Positions 6,049 to 6,188 of a stretch of 6,188 bases of DNA are shown here, piece by piece. The stretch spans positions 1 to 6,188 of the forward strand of contig JAUWSZ010000168.1 in NCBI GenBank assembly GCA_030609865.1. Direction: 5' to 3'. Source of the stretch: a bacterium (GTDB lineage Bacteria; Desulfobacterota; DSWW01). Below the pieces are notes generated by a model. The model saw only the letters and a list, made by a program, of their open reading frames with translations. It did not search any database and was not told where the DNA came from. The stretch's first letter is position 1, and each line of letters begins with the position of its first letter. Position numbers and translations under genes: made by a program.

Positions 6049-6092
6049 AAAAAATGGGCAGAGGACGGGGATTCTATCCGTCCCTCTGCCCA
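6049..6092 (-). terminator. Strong intrinsic terminator on the minus strand
   Basis: Read on the minus strand, TGGGCAGAGG plus ACGG (6092-6078, one bulged base at 6082) pairs with CCGTCCTCTGCCCA (6068-6055). That gives 14 pairs and a nine-base loop, followed at once by six Ts (6054-6049). On the plus strand there is no T-run, so it acts in one direction only. It ends either a minus-strand gene or transcript from beyond the right edge, or the activator's own leader (attenuation). Confidence 0.85.
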
Positions 6093-6113
6093 AGGTTGGG
6101 GGTACAGTATGCC

Positions 6114-6168
6114 TATAATGTAAGGAGACAGCATGGACAAAAACGTTACGAGATCTTTTCAGTTTTCT
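6114..6168. repeat. Copy 2 of the 55-base imperfect repeat (partner 2821-2875)
   Basis: Same orientation and register as 2821-2875, with 41 of 55 positions alike by hand alignment. This copy carries the better ribosome site (AAGGAG at 6122-6127) and an ATG at 6133 whose frame stays open to the window edge. The similarity fades after about 6168. Confidence 0.7.
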
Positions 6169-6188
6169 TCTTCTGAGGAGCCTGACTC
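6133..6188 (+). CDS. Possible 5' end of an unrecognised plus-strand gene (18 codons, runs off right edge)
   Basis: The ATG at 6133-6135 has AAGGAG (6122-6127) five bases upstream, and the frame is open to the edge: MDKNVTRSFQFSSSEEPD. The first eleven residues match the short ORF at 2840-2890 (V-T-R-x-F-Q-F). It would be divergent from the corrinoid activator. The family is not recognised from so few residues. A competing reading is a minus-strand gene entering from the right and ending at TAA 6148-6146 (last residues KKKTEKIS), which would explain the minus-strand terminator at 6092-6049. The sequence here does not settle it. Confidence 0.4.
   Translation, partial: MDKNVTRSFQFSSSEEPD

Noticed and set aside
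5961..6140. 60-residue N-terminal extension of the corrinoid activator
   Set aside because: It would translate through the terminator hairpin, has no family similarity, and a suitable ribosome site precedes the ATG at 5960.
4032..6176. 714-codon open frame on the plus strand opposite the corrinoid activator
   Set aside because: The minus-strand frame has full family motifs (ferredoxin Cys set, ASKHA motifs). The plus-strand translation is His-, Pro- and Arg-rich with no recognisable domain, a usual antisense effect in GC-rich DNA.
1..6188. CRISPR array, tRNA, rRNA, insertion sequence or integrase
   Set aside because: No regularly spaced repeats, no tRNA-like fold, no rRNA sequence and no transposase or integrase frame were seen; the only longer repeat is the two-copy 55-mer.

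Overview
The window looks like the chromosome of a strict anaerobe that runs C1 (Wood-Ljungdahl-type) metabolism. The moderately GC-rich sequence and gene content would suit a sulfate-reducing or syntrophic Desulfobacterota-like bacterium or an acetogen. That placement is inference from gene content; no taxonomic marker is present. The evidence is a RACo-type ATP-dependent corrinoid activator, a HydC/HydB (NuoE/NuoF)-type NAD(P)H-oxidising flavoprotein pair rich in Fe-S clusters, and the start of a MetV-like protein (partner of methylene-tetrahydrofolate reductase MetF).

Layout, left to right. (1) Positions 1-2797, minus strand, one probable operon transcribed towards the left edge: nuoE/hydC-like (2797-2270), nuoF/hydB-like (2270-339, one-base overlap), a 106-base gap starting with a perfect 18-bp palindrome at the stop codon, then metV-like (232 to beyond the edge). 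(2) Positions 2798-3387 hold no long gene. They contain a short plus-strand ORF at 2840-2890 that closely resembles the gene start at 6133, an AT-rich divergent promoter candidate near 2960, a nested inverted repeat at 2970-3001, and a leader of about 400 bases with tandem hairpins. (3) Positions 3388-3915, plus strand: an AhpD-like carboxymuconolactone decarboxylase family protein. (4) Positions 5960-4023, minus strand: the RACo-type activator, convergent with the AhpD-like gene. (5) Positions 5961-6188: a strong minus-strand intrinsic terminator 87 bases or more upstream of the activator start, then a likely plus-strand gene start at 6133 that runs off the right edge.

How they may work together: MetV/MetF reduce methylene-THF, and the methyl group then passes to a corrinoid protein that must be kept in the Co(I) state by an activator such as RACo. 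The NuoEF/HydBC pair has no hydrogenase or formate dehydrogenase catalytic subunit in view and is directly followed by metV. The simplest inference is that it serves as the electron-input module of a (possibly bifurcating) methylene-THF reductase complex. The most notable sequence oddities are a Cys-to-Gly change in the normally invariant N3 [4Fe-4S] ligand set of the NuoF-like protein, and the 55-base imperfect repeat at 2821-2875 and 6114-6168.
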